Origin: Eunapius fragilis
Lineage: Eukaryota; Porifera; Demospongiae; Spongillida; Spongillidae
Assembly (NCBI GenBank): GCA_963681505.1
Contig: OY811982.1
Location: 3,802,000-3,865,999 of the forward strand
DNA length: 64,000 nucleotides
Direction: 5' to 3'
The notes beneath the pieces are model-generated. The model saw only the letters and a list, made by a program, of their open reading frames with translations. It was not told the origin of the DNA and did not search any database. A program made the position numbers and the translations under genes. Numbering within the stretch: the first letter of the stretch is position 1; each line of letters begins with the position of its first letter. Positions 1 to 11,300 of the stretch are shown here, piece after piece.

Positions 1-454
1 GTACATACCGTGTTGCGTAAGGCGATGGCAGCTGGCAGCTGAATCCGGCCACGCATTTCGATCGCTTAGCGAATTCCGTTCGCTATAGAAGTAAAAAAAG
101 AACCAGACTGACGTTTGAAAAGCCGTAGATAAGGGGGAGCCTTGGGGGGGGGGGGGGGGGGTGACATTTATTTAAAATGTATTGGCATAATTATAAAAAG
201 TATAGACATCCCTATAGGTCTCGTGAGCTAGCTCCCGCCATTCTTAATAATTTTATTGAATGGATTACGCAATGATAGACTTTTATGAATAAATTATGCG
301 CGGTAGAAATTAATATTTTGTCTTGAATTTATTTACGGAATGGTTAATGCCACAATTTTTTGAAGTACATATACGATAATCGGACCGATTTATAGTACAT
401 TATAGACTGGTTTAAAATTCAATTTGAAAAAAAAAGCAAGATGACCGCCTATGT
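1..454. other. AT-rich flank, no gene seen
   Basis: I see no supported gene here. The stretch is AT-rich and contains an 18-base G run at 144-161. It probably belongs to the same decayed element as the protease relic that follows, but no further protein similarity is legible to me. Confidence 0.4.
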
Positions 455-980
455 ATGGGCCATTTCTGGATATGTTTAAATGAAAACCAGGTGTCTTTGT
501 ATGACAGTGCATACACATCTGTATCTACTGATACCTTTCAGGTTGTAGCAAAGCTAGTACAATGCGCGGAACCATCATTTAAGATAGAAGTTATGAATAT
601 ATCTAAGCAGAGTGGTGCAGTAGATTGCAGTCTATATGCCATTACTGTACTAACAAGTTTAGCATTCGGTCAAGATCCTACTACATTAAATATAGTTTAT
701 GATCAAGAAGCTATGTGCCCACATTTGATCACTAGTTTTGAGACAAAGAAGATTGTGCCTTTTCCAGTCCTAAAGCACCGCAGACCAGCTAACAAAGTTG
801 CCAAAGTTGAAGAATGCATTCTGCATTGCTAATGTAGGATGCCTGATGATGGATATGAAATGGTTTGCTGTGATCTGTGTGATGCATGCATGGTATCATA
901 AAGCTTGTGTTAATGATCCGTATTGTAAGGATGGTTCCTGGCTATGCACACACTGCAGCAGAAATTCACTTGTTCAATGA
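455..980 (+). pseudogene. decayed Ulp1-like (C48) protease / PHD-finger relic
   Basis: The first part reads as the C-terminal half of a Ulp1/SENP-like cysteine protease of the kind carried by invertebrate transposons. It has a GHFW start with VSLYDSAY, and a catalytic-site-like QSGAVDCSLYAI where families have Q...DCG; here S replaces the G. This runs into FPVLKHRR and then a PHD-type zinc finger with the cysteine and histidine pattern CDLCD, WYHKAC and WLCTHC. The reading frame is broken: a stop codon (TAA at 830-832) falls at the start of the finger, and a frameshift near 885-892 (a repeated TGCA) separates the CDLCD half from the WYHKAC half. I therefore call it a pseudogene. The protease-plus-PHD architecture is known to me from TE-derived proteins of cnidarians, molluscs and sponges; the host element here is not identified. 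Confidence 0.7.
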
Positions 981-1369
981 ATTGCTGTACATGTATTGTG
1001 GTAGCATTGATTGATTGATAGTAATTTGTTTTACGTGGGCGTTATTGATTCTAACGTTCTCAAGCGCGAAAGAGCATACATGAGAGTTAGAAATTTGAAT
1101 AGTAGCTGTACTAATGACCTCCGTCTGGGACGTCCCAATTCAATTAGGTAGGGCATCGCATGTCGGTTGGGACTAATAACAACACACACACGTACACGAT
1201 CACAAATGCGCGAGAACATACACACACGCAGCAGTTACACACACGCCAAAAGGTAGAGTGTTACGCTTTTAAATCATGCCATCCATTAATGATCTTGTTG
1301 GTTGCGCAGCCGTCACCTCTGCCTTCAGTATTTTTAACGTCAAATGAAATGTTGAAATCCAAGACGTAT

Positions 1370-1555
1370 TACGGTAGAAATCAGTCTAAAATCACACGGA
1401 AATCTGGAAATCACACGGAAATCTGGAAATCATACAGAAATCATATCGTAATACGGAAATCATAAAGAAATCCAGAAATCAGTTCAAACTCTGGAAATCA
1501 AACAGAAATCTAAAATTGATTTCGAAATCACCGTGATTTCGAAATCTCGTACGGC
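1370..1555. repeat. degenerate GGAAATC-rich short tandem repeat
   Basis: A loose array of the heptamer GGAAATC spaced by 3-8 bases (acGGAAATCa, ctGGAAATCa and variants) runs for about 190 bp and ends in the inverted form GATTTCGAAATC. It is a decayed minisatellite. The open frame across its left half is not a gene. Confidence 0.6.
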
Positions 1556-1952
1556 TTTTAGGGTAGTGGCGGACCCCACGCGTGAAGTTTGCTTTGAATG
1601 TACCAGGTAAAGGCCTATATTCGAGCTGGAGGCTCAAGAAACCTTACTTATCCACAATGTACAGTACTAATCTCTGTTTTGCGCTGCAAAACTTCGGGAG
1701 TTAGTGCACAAGCGAACGAGTAAATCCTCTGAGGAAATTGACTACCGCGAGGCATGCGTCGTCTGCCTTTTCTCGTATGAGTCACAGAGTGGACGATCAT
1801 AACACTGTTGCAATATGTAGAGAAAAGGTTGGGAACTTACAAAATACGAGCTACCGTTGCCGCCATTTGTTCTAATGGCGTTGCTGGAATGCGACCATTT
1901 TGCATGGCCACATTATTTCAAAATTTCTGGGCGTAGGACTATTTCGAATCAA

Positions 1953-2780
1953 ATGTCGGGTGGGCGGGAATCAATGTCGGGTGGTCAAGAAAGAGCGAAC
2001 TACGAGCTCTTTGACGCTCAAGGTTATTTGGCGCAGCTCTTCGGTGACATCACGCTACTGCAGAACGTACAAACGTACGTGGACCTGTTCGCCCAGTTTC
2101 CTAACAAGAGTATTACCGTGTTGGACTGCGGTGGGGGACCGAACGTATTCCCTCTGATCATGTCCGCCGAGAAGGTTACTCGCTACGTGCATTCTGACTA
2201 CGCCAAGAACAACAGAGACGAAGTGGAGCGGTGGAAAGATAAGGACCCTGGGGCGTTCAGCTGGAAGGAGAACATTAGGCGGTGCCTGAAGGTGGAGGGC
2301 AAAAGCGGCTCCGACGAGGAGGTTGCAATCCGGGAAGACCTCATGCGCAGCGCGCTCAAAGCAGTGGTGCCGTGCGACGTGACCGCAGACAGGGTCGTTG
2401 GGGAGGAGTACGAGGGGCCATACGACGTGGTCACGTGCGCCTACTGCCTGGAGTGCGTGTTCCAGTCGTTCGAGGCCCTGTCTGACGCTATAGGAAGGAT
2501 TTCCAAACTGGTGAAGCCGGGGGGCTACTTCATACTGACCGTCAGCAGTATCCTCGACCCCGGGGAACCCTCGTACCTTGTCGACCAAATTCCCGTCGCG
2601 GGCTTCAAGTACCGGAGTTTCCTGTGCGCTCCCGCGCAGTCCTACCTTGATGCGTTTAAGGCTCACCGCTACACGGTCGTCGGTCTGGTGCAGTGCCCCT
2701 ACCGCCACCCGACCCTCAATATTGAAGATGTTTACGCGATCATAGTCGGCAAGAAAGAACCTGATGAGGCGCATGTATGA
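1953..2780 (+). CDS. NNMT/PNMT/TEMT-family SAM-dependent methyltransferase, intronless
   Basis: This single-exon gene encodes a class I S-adenosylmethionine methyltransferase of the nicotinamide/phenylethanolamine/thioether N-methyltransferase family, about 275 aa, close to the usual ~265. Visible motifs are the SAM-binding DCGGGPNVFPL near residue 77, then VHSDYAKNNRDEVERW with the post-strand-2 acidic residue, then PGAFSW, VPCDVT, YDVVTCAYCLECV (motif IV region) and LVKPGGYFIL (motif VI). The likely start is the ATG at 1953, with a second ATG at 1974. An earlier in-frame ATG at 1875 would give an unusually long N-terminus. Family members methylate small amines or pyridines; the substrate cannot be told from sequence. 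The gene is more GC-rich than its TE-filled surroundings. No introns are needed, as coding motifs are continuous to the TGA. An antisense frame at 2055-2774 is a shadow. Confidence 0.88.
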   Translation: MSGGRESMSGGQERANYELFDAQGYLAQLFGDITLLQNVQTYVDLFAQFPNKSITVLDCGGGPNVFPLIMSAEKVTRYVHSDYAKNNRDEVERWKDKDPGAFSWKENIRRCLKVEGKSGSDEEVAIREDLMRSALKAVVPCDVTADRVVGEEYEGPYDVVTCAYCLECVFQSFEALSDAIGRISKLVKPGGYFILTVSSILDPGEPSYLVDQIPVAGFKYRSFLCAPAQSYLDAFKAHRYTVVGLVQCPYRHPTLNIEDVYAIIVGKKEPDEAHV

Positions 2781-2817
2781 TAAAAATTAAATGTATGTTT
2801 ATGCAGAGATAATCTAT

Positions 2818-3043
2818 GTATGGGACAGTGCCCGGCAAAATCACCCTTTTGATACTTTTTCAATCCAGGACAAGCAAAAGAAAAGTAACGCTTGCATTGA
2901 AATGTTGCAGTATGGCTAATTATAAATTCAGTATGTGGGACAGTGTCCAGCTAAATCACCCTTATGGTACTTCTTCAAAATTTCCAGAACAAGCAAAAGA
3001 AAAGTAACGCTCGCATTGAAATGTATGGCTAATTATAAATTCA
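2818..3043. repeat. tandem duplication, two 113-bp units
   Basis: Two diverged direct copies (2818-2930 and 2931-3043) each run from a GGGACAGTG start through AAGCAAAAGAAAAGTAACGC to GGCTAATTATAAATTCA. Just upstream (2803) lies CAGAGATAATCTATG, which resembles the terminal repeat of the transposons at 3.2-6.5 kb, so the duplication may derive from an old copy of that family. Confidence 0.75.
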
Positions 3044-3237
3044 GTGCCTAATAACTTTGTGATGGATAGTCCGATTTAGGATGCGTAAGGACCATTTGAC
3101 AGAAGTTCATGGGTGTTCAAGGAAAATCAAAAAAAAATTTGAAAACTTGAAAAAATAGCCAGAAGCTAAGGGTGGTCCGTGTACGTTTCCACAATTTAAT
3201 TTCTCGTCTTTCTATTTATACATGGAGGACCTTTTGG

Positions 3238-4393
3238 CAGAGATCATATATAGAGGGATTGGAAACGAGTCACGTGCGCCATACATAGAATAGGCATAGC
3301 ATGCGAACCATCTGACCTCGTGTTAATCACACCTTTACGCGGGTGAAGAAAGTGAGCTAAAGGCACCAAAACCACTAAATCCATTCGGGAAGGTACGGTT
3401 TAGTTTTTTGAATCTAGCTCCTACATGTATTGACTACCTGCTTAATCATTTTTGTGGTCTACGAGTCCTCGTCTGGCGAGTTATAAAGGTTTTTGTCAAA
3501 TAAATTGTTAATTTGGTAGGACAATTTTTTGGCCGACAGTATCTGCTCAGCTACAGCGCGCTTTGTAACAAAACGCGGTGTGTATGATGGAATAAGCACG
3601 AAAAGTGGCGTAGGGGGGTTTTTATGTGTGTGGACTTTTCAGAATCGCTACTGCGCGTTATTGGATACGCTAACTTTGGCCTACAGTTTCGTCGGCGTTG
3701 TATTGGCTACGAGCGTGTAACCTGCTTTGTTGTGTTGCTTGAAGATTGGAAAGTGGCGTGGCCGTAAGTTTTTCGACTAAAAACATGCGCTTTATAACAT
3801 ATTCCTTTTCAAAGGTGATGGAAAAATCAAAATTTCAGTTGGCGCAACATCGAAAGTATGTAAAGTGCCTGCAGCGGGAGGCTGGGGGACGCCCGTACAC
3901 GCCAAGTGTACGTATTCCTAACCAGAACATGGTTGTTTAATGTATCCTCCGGCCTTTGTATCTCTGGATCTCAGTACAGAACTCAGTGTTGGCATGTTCA
4001 ATCCCTTAAGTTTTTTCCTCGCGTAGGATCCGCAGCCCTTGGTACGCACAGTTTCGCCGATTTGTATCACATCTGCGTTCTGCTGGACAATAACGTGTTC
4101 AGCCAGAGTAAGGTCGTTGTCCCTGGCAGATGTCCAGCTCCTGTCAGTCTTCAGAATGTATGATTTGTGATTTTTTTTGTTGTGCAGCACCTTAAATTTA
4201 ATGAACTGTGATTTGTGAGTTTGGTCTATATATAATCTCTGCGTTTGTGTGTCTTTTATTGCCATTGGACATAGTCCAAAGAACAAAGTTGACTTGTGCT
4301 GACAGCACGGTATTGTAAGGATTCAGGTGCGGATGGCAGCTGTTACCTAGTGTTAATTGGGCTCGTTTCCAATCCCTCTATATATGATCTCTG
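3238..4393. mobile_element. non-autonomous TIR transposon, CAGAGAT family, copy 1 (1156 bp)
   Basis: The terminal inverted repeats begin CAGAGATCATATATAGAGGG and continue ATTGGAAACGAG; the right end is the exact mirror. The element is flanked by a perfect 7-bp target duplication, CTTTTGG (3231-3237 and 4394-4400). A CACGTG palindrome follows the left TIR. The interior around 3530-3700 is homologous to the minus strand of copy 3 (5992-6180). No transposase is seen. The 7-bp TSD does not by itself assign a superfamily. Confidence 0.85.
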
Positions 4394-4463
4394 CTTTTGG
4401 GCTCGAATGTCAATGTTGCACGTGATCGAATTCAATTTGTGGCCTAAATCAGAGATAATATAT

Positions 4464-5445
4464 CAGAGATAATATATAGAGGGATTGGAAGCGAATCACG
4501 TGTGCTATACTTTTGCGCGGGACATCCGAGGTAGTGATAATCGCACCTCTGAACTTGTGAAAAGGGGTGGATTTTTGGGAAGTCACTGTCGAACTTTAGC
4601 TTGGATCTCCTTGAAGGTACGCTGTAATATTCAGCTGATGCTACAGATCGATAGCCCAGTGAATCTACTTGAAACTATAAATACAGTTTATGCGGTAATA
4701 AAGCTTTGTCGCGACAGTTTTACGGTGTCAAAGTAGAAAAAGTATGGTTTTTTTCTTTCGTTGAGGTTAGCTCTTTGTGTAGTGATGCTATGGTCTTGCA
4801 TTTGTGCTAGAAATGATTGGCTGCGTTTTTATTGTGTACTAAGATGTTTTTTAATCCTATGGGACGCTTCTGAGTGGACTTCCATGGGTTTTGACCCTTT
4901 ACGATTACGGAAGGTTATCTTTGTAAGTTAAAGAGCAAAGCAGTCGCAGTATTTTTTTCCTTATAGTGCAAAGCCTAAAGTGTGTCTTAGTGAGGTTCTC
5001 TTGTTTTTAGGTTGCGCTTTGTGTCTACTAGATTCGTCGCTATCTGTATCACGCATCAATGATTATACGTGTAATGGTCTATATTGACAGCTAATCAGTC
5101 TAATGATGTTGCTACTACAATCTTGGAGATGGTAGTAGACCTGTGGATAACGGTGCGTGGATTTTCATTGGCTGGTGCATGGGTGGAAGAGTATAAGAAG
5201 ACGACTCAAAAATCTAAAGCCCTCAGGAAGCAACTGAACTGAAACTCCCTCCCCCCCCCCCCCCCAATCACGTGCACACATTTTTTGTTCTGAATATGTT
5301 TAGTCATAAGTGGCAGTTACAAAAAAGTTACTCCGTAGTTCGCGTACATGTACTAAACTATATGGCTTCGTTTCCTTTCCTCGGACATCCCGCGTTAATT
5401 AGTGTTAAGTGCCTCCGCTTCCAATCCCTCTATATATTATCTCTG
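4464..5445. mobile_element. non-autonomous TIR transposon, CAGAGAT family, copy 2 (982 bp)
   Basis: The left end is CAGAGATAATATATAGAGGG, the right end its mirror, and a subterminal CACGTG is present as in copies 1 and 3. The left terminus is preceded by a second partial terminus (CAGAGATAATATAT from 4450). The flanks do not show a matching 7-bp duplication, so the ends may come from rearranged or nested copies. A C homopolymer lies near 5250-5266. Confidence 0.65.
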
Positions 5446-5465
5446 CTTGTAATGCCTCCTCACCT

Positions 5466-5602
5466 TGGGCAGGGATATGGCACGGTACGAGTGGGTGGTG
5501 CCATATCACCACACACACCCAAACTTGCCGCGCCACGCGTACCCTGGCCCAGACCCCTGCCAAGAGCATGTAGACCCAAATCAGTGCTGGCCATACAACA
5601 AT
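5466..5602. repeat. 157-bp duplicated unit, copy 1, left part (split by transposon)
   Basis: This stretch plus 6475-6494 equals, as far as I can see without mismatch, the uninterrupted unit at 6681-6837. The unit contains GGGCAGGGATATGGCACGG and ends at GATAGAGAAGGTTAA. Copy 1 is interrupted by transposon copy 3 after CAACAAT. Confidence 0.85.
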
Positions 5603-6467
5603 CAGAGATAATATATAGAGGGATTGGAAACGAGCCAATTATCGCTAGGTAACGCCTGCCATCCGCACTTGAATCCTTAGAAGTGGACCGACCAGTACGC
5701 GTATAACCAATACATTATTTCTGTGAGTATCAAACGCCGCAGGTTCTCGATCCAAAGAAGTAGTGACACTAAGCCCCGGAGGCACATGTTTAGCGACTAG
5801 CTGGCGTGGAATTGAAACAAGCTGTGTACGAGCGTAGCTGCGGAGACGCTTCTCGTTCTCGTCCTAATCGAAATATATCTTTTCCCATCACCTTTGAAAA
5901 CATGCACACACTCACATACGCGTTTGTAGCTCATTTAAATACGGTCACGCCACTTATCAACCATCTAGTGATGAGGAAAGCCAGGTCTGTATTACGTAGC
6001 GCGCACTGAATAGACGAAACTGTCGGACAAAGAAAGTATACCCAAAATCACGTCGTAGATGTTTGGTAAGGCCGATGTACAAAAGAATACCCCCACGCCA
6101 CCCCTCACACTTATTGCATTACATATTCCGAGTTTCGTTAAAACACCTGCTGTGACTGAGCAGATACTGTCGGACAAAAAATTGCCCTCCCCCCGTAACA
6201 CATTTTGTACGAAATACATTTATAACAATGCAACGGAACATAATTAGACGCCAAAAATGATAACACAGATGGGGCATGCCTGAACGAATTCGATTCCTAT
6301 GACAAATCGTGTTCTGGTGGCCAGGTAGTCTTCTTTTTCTACTTCGCCCACTTTCTTACGCCCGCCTAAAAGGTGCGAATCACACGGTGTCGGATGAATT
6401 ATATGCACTGCCCAGCCAAAGTATTACGCACGTGACGCGTTTCCAATCCCTCTATATATTATCTCTG
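5603..6467. mobile_element. non-autonomous TIR transposon, CAGAGAT family, copy 3 (865 bp)
   Basis: The TIRs are CAGAGATAATATATAGAGGG plus ATTGGAAACG at both ends, with a perfect 7-bp target duplication CAACAAT (5596-5602 and 6468-6474). The 157-bp unit at 6681-6837 has a single CAACAAT at the corresponding point and serves as an empty-site reference. The interior is similar to copy 1 in the opposite orientation, including a GACAGTATCTGCTCAG block. Confidence 0.9.
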
Positions 6468-6680
6468 CAACAATATCGTGATAGAGAAGGTTAAATACAG
6501 TTTAAGGTACTTAAACCTAGTTAACCGACCACCGCGGTGACCGCGCCTCATTACCAAGACAATCACGTGAGACGTGACACGCATGCGCAGTCAGTAGTGC
6601 GTCTCATTGCGAAACGGTGGTGCGGAATAAATTTTCTTTTAACTGACTTCTCCATCACCATCCGGGATGATGTGAGTCTA

Positions 6681-6837
6681 TGGGCAGGGATATGGCACGG
6701 TACGAGTGGGTGGTGCCATATCACCACACACACCCAAACTTGCCGCGCCACGCGTACCCTGGCCCAGACCCCTGCCAAGAGCATGTAGACCCAAATCAGT
6801 GCTGGCCATACAACAATATCGTGATAGAGAAGGTTAA
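6681..6837. repeat. 157-bp duplicated unit, copy 2 (intact)
   Basis: This is the uninterrupted copy of the unit split at 5466-6494. It has single-copy CAACAAT at 6811-6817 where copy 1 carries a transposon between duplicated CAACAAT. Flanks differ on both sides, so this is a dispersed repeat rather than a simple local duplication of a larger block. Confidence 0.85.
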
Positions 6838-7160
6838 CCGCAAACTACTGTGTGCATTAGTTTTATTGTAATGTGAATCTTAATTTTGATCAGTGCATGC
6901 ATGTGCTGCACGAAATCATAGCGCTACCCTTAGTACCCCCCATGCAGCTGCATGAAGCTTTTGATACATGTGGTAGAAAGCATATCCGTTGGACAGCTCA
7001 CAGGCATGCTCTATATATGATCTCTGCTTGTACGCTCACGTTAAGACAATACTCAGGGTCTTCCACAGAATAACGGGGAATCACAGCGATACAGGGCACA
7101 AAGAAATGCCGGCACACAAAAATGCAGAAGAATACAGTGACTACAGTACAGAAGAATGGA

Positions 7161-7161
<1 letters not shown>

Positions 7162-7196
<35 letters not shown>
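7162..7196. repeat. (CA)n microsatellite
   Basis: A nearly perfect CA run. The region from 6838 to 8351 otherwise holds a truncated CAGAGAT-family terminus at 7008-7027, one MITE-like element at 7451-7618, and no gene that I can support. The stretch next to 8351 is probably the 3' UTR of the minus-strand ATP6AP1 gene. Confidence 0.8.
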
Positions 7197-7199
<3 letters not shown>

Positions 7200-7450
7200 C
7201 ACTAACACACACATACTGATAGACACATCACACACACAGCGTATGCTTAAATAGCCAATAGAAAGTTCTAGCGGAACATGCATACCCATCACATGTAACA
7301 CGACAGGTCAGGCATGCCAAAGCATGCTCCTTAGCAGCTTAGCACATGGTGTTTTTACTGTTTGGCCAGCATGTGCTGCAGTTTGCATAAACTAACCGCA
7401 GCTGCATACATGATATCACTACCACAGGAACCACACAGCAAAAGAGGGTC

Positions 7451-7618
7451 ATGGGGGCCGTCCTCAATGACGTCACGCAAATTTGACCCCCCCCCCCCCC
7501 CCCCTCGTCACACGTTATCCCATACTGATGTATGCTATAATGTATACATCGTCACACTGCTGATACCCCCCCCCCCCCCGGCCTCTTCTGCGTGACGTAA
7601 TTTATGAACGGTCCCATG
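7451..7618. mobile_element. short palindromic element with C tracts (copy A)
   Basis: The ends are inverted repeats: CATGGGGGCCGTCC at the left, with the reverse complement of the right end beginning CATGGGACCGTTC, both followed by a TACGTCACGCA/GACGTCACGCA block. Two C homopolymers lie inside. A second copy in the opposite orientation is at 28809-28985. It looks like a non-autonomous MITE; the superfamily is unknown to me. Confidence 0.6.
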
Positions 7619-8351
7619 TAGTACTAGCTATTTGAAGTAAACTTACCTAATTATTGCAACTAGTCCACTTAAAAGCGCCTACCCCATAGCACATTGTGGT
7701 CTGGTATTATAGTACAAAATACAGTTCTGTGCAGCTAGGAATGGGTCCGGTCCGTCTGCGTGTACGAGGTTTAAGCCACTGTGCATTCCATCAAAAAGGC
7801 TCAGAACTGTGCGTGATTGACTCTAGCTACTGCGTTCTGCTAGGCAATAACCTTTTTTGATACACGCAAAACAAGGTTATGTCACTGAATGAGGCAGTTT
7901 ATTATGCCATCCTAAAAATTGGTCATGTCTATAGGTGTGCATGCACAAGAAACCATGCTTGAGCTCTTGGCTTGTAATTCCTAGCACGTAGCACGTGGTA
8001 ATGCTGCCAGAATAACGACAGCAAGGAACATTTCAAAACATGCCGCCACCTGTTACATTATGAAGAGCTTGAGCTAAGCATATAAATACTTTGGCTCAGC
8101 TTTGAACATCACCATGATGCATTTCCAATAAACTTTCGTGCTAGCAAACCACATGCCTGGCTATCCAACTGCCAACACCCCAGTATAGAAAAGAGAATCA
8201 GATTTTTAAATGCACAGCTCAGACCCAACACACATGTCCCTGCAATCGCAATAATTTATATGTCAAACCAGAAAGCTGAGCATAATACACAAACTACTTC
8301 CGTTTACACAAATGATATCACGACTAAACACTTCTTTCCGATTGATCTACC

Positions 8352-11300
8352 CTAATGAAGGCGGTCCACACTGATGGTTGGAGCCCTTGGGTCGTCGAAC
8401 CTATCCAGCGTCTTAATGCTGAACATGAACACGTTGCCAAGGTAGAGAATGAGAACCAGGATGACAACGGAGAGGATGCCCATCAGTACCGGTATGCTGA
8501 CGTAACCCTCGCAGGTGTAAGGGGTGTCAAATGAAGTGGAGGGCGTGGCACCGGCGGAGGTAGGAACAATGTACGGCTGCACCTATAAACACAAGGAAAC
8601 ATTGCCCACATTACCATAAATGTGCATATATCAAAAATGTGCAGCCTGTTATGTAGCTGCTGGCAAGGCAGTTGCAATAATTGAGCTCTCTAAGTAAAAG
8701 TCGTACATGTACCATTAGGTACCCCCCCACCCCCAACAGGAAAAAAAACACTCATATTTAAATGTCTGTATCTATGTCATACAGAATGCTTCTAGATATC
8801 ATTCTTCATAATCAGATATGGTACCCACTTTATTGTTTGCAACGTTGCCACTTGTGGTTACGTAGATGTGCTCGTTTAAACACAAACCATTTAAATTTAA
8901 GTTGGGGGCGGAGGGAGTGGGGGGTGGAGAGAGGGGGCTTATAAGCAGTGTAGTAGTGGAAAGCAACCATGTGGACATTGCTGATGTCCATCTCAGTTAA
9001 TGGAAGAATTATGTACTGCAGCGACGTTGGCTCTTGTTAACGGTACGTTTGTTCACATTCCAACCCATAGACATACATGTAATTTGTCAGCAATTAGAAT
9101 GTTTACTTTGTCCAAAATACACTAGATAATTTTACCAATGATTCCTTGATCTTGAAATTCAGGTGCAGAAGTCATGCAACAATATAGAGCATACACACGT
9201 ATTTTAAGACAATGCAAAACAAAATATTTCAGAGCATTATATAGCCTGACCCGTTTCGGAAATTGATGCTTATAAAATTCAGAGGGCTATTTGAAACCAT
9301 TTTAAGTACTCTATATTATATTCATCGTGAAATCAAGATTTAAGTGTTCAATACTGGTGATAATGTACAGAGACAATGCACACATAAAATATAGTGGGAC
9401 AAAGGTAAGAAACATCAATTACCAATGAAACATCACATGTTCGGAGTTTCACAGTAAAGCAGGCAAAAACACAGCACAAGAACAGAACAAAGGAACAGCA
9501 ATCAATGTTGCTATGAGGCACATGCATACACATGTTAATACCGCATGTTTACATAAGTGGAACGGCTACCACTACTACAAACCTGGATTCCTGCCACATT
9601 CAAAGAGAATGATAGGTTCATGCCGGAGGTGTAAGTGCTGCTACCATTGTAACCAGACAATGTCGTCGGGAATCCACAGCTCAACCAAAGTGAGGTGACA
9701 TTCATTAAGTATTGGGGGTCGTTGGCAACTGATGCAGGAGTGTATGTGCTATACTGCGATGATGAACAAGCATATGAGTTAGTCTTAGGGACGAACAGTT
9801 CATTGTCCGGGTTGGACTCTGATAGCTGTCGTGTCAGTACAGTGTAGAATTGGTTGCCTGCATAGCTTCCACTCACGCACACTGCCATAGTCCAGAAATA
9901 CTTGTAGGTTTGATTGGTGGCTCCGGTGTTAATTGGGAAGATAAATCTACAGAAGAGAAAGCAACACATATGTCATGCATAGCCGATAATACAAATCGGC
10001 TATACTTTATGGTATCAATGTAAATTGTGATATTCGGGTAAAGTTTCTCCTTGGTATTAAGCTTTAAGCTAATCTTTAACTCTTTCAGTGTCAATGCGGT
10101 AAATGACGTAGTTAATTGATTATTTGCCAGCAATGTTATTAAATATGGCTACCTGTTGGTTAGTAGTTGTCATTCTTAAAGAATCTTGCAGTTAGCTTAC
10201 TTAAAGATATTAAGAGCAATTTTATGATATTTGGGACAGACTCCGAGAAAAGGATATATCGCTATATTTATAAAAGTTATAAAAATGATTCACGTTTGAA
10301 CTGCTATAACTTTGGAACAGTAATAGCTATTGACTTCCTATTTTCAAAGCTTCATATTACACCATTTCTATATGGTAAAATAGATTTTGGGGTCTTGCGT
10401 TAGCTTTGTGCTAGTGTTGCAACGTCCGATACCCCTTGGGGTTCAAACTGGCCATATCATTTGGCAGGAAATCTCAATTCAGTTTATACGCAGAGGGATC
10501 CTGTACCTATTGATTTGTCCTGTTCGATAAGTTTTACTTCATCCGTTACGGAGATATAGCTGTGCAAAGTGCGTGCACAGTTTCCCGCTCGATTTGCGCC
10601 AGTGAATTAGACACCACCTCCCATATATTGAATGTCTAATTCACTTGCGCGAATCGAGCGGGAAACTGTGCACTCACTTTGCACAGCTATATCTCCATAA
10701 CGGATGAAGTAAAACTTATCGAACAGGACAAATCAATAGGTACAGGATCCTCTGCGCATAAACCGAATTTGAAGTGAAATGTTTTTCCCCGTTACTGGTT
10801 TGGTTTGTGCCTAAATGTACTTGCATGAATAAATGAAACATTGTTTCACTCATGTTATGCTAGCACCCCCCCCCCCTTCCAACTAGTTTGAGATAAATTG
10901 TTCTGACTAGAAACCGAATACAAAGTGGTACCAAATAATAATATTATTATTCATTTTTTAACTTGGAACTCTGAACAGCGAGAAAACTTCAACTCATGAA
11001 CACGGATTTTAAAAAACAAACTCAAAACTATTTTTTAGTGCATGGACAATAATATATTTTTTCCCTGCCACATTGCAACGGCTTGTCAGCCAGCTCTATC
11101 CGCGGTGGCATCATCTGCTGCCTTGCGACCACCGAGAGTCCCCAGTGCTTGCCCTTGTGCGGCTTGTTTGTTTGCGCCTGTTACATACTTCCTCAATGCT
11201 GTCCCCCCCCGTGCATTAAAATTATCAATACACACTACACTAATCAATAGACGTTTTGGCTGGATTTGGTTGGCACATGCTCACACAGGAGCTTAATTAT

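Noticed and set aside
2055..2774. 239-codon minus-strand open frame
   Set aside because: Antisense shadow of the methyltransferase gene, which has clear family motifs on the plus strand.
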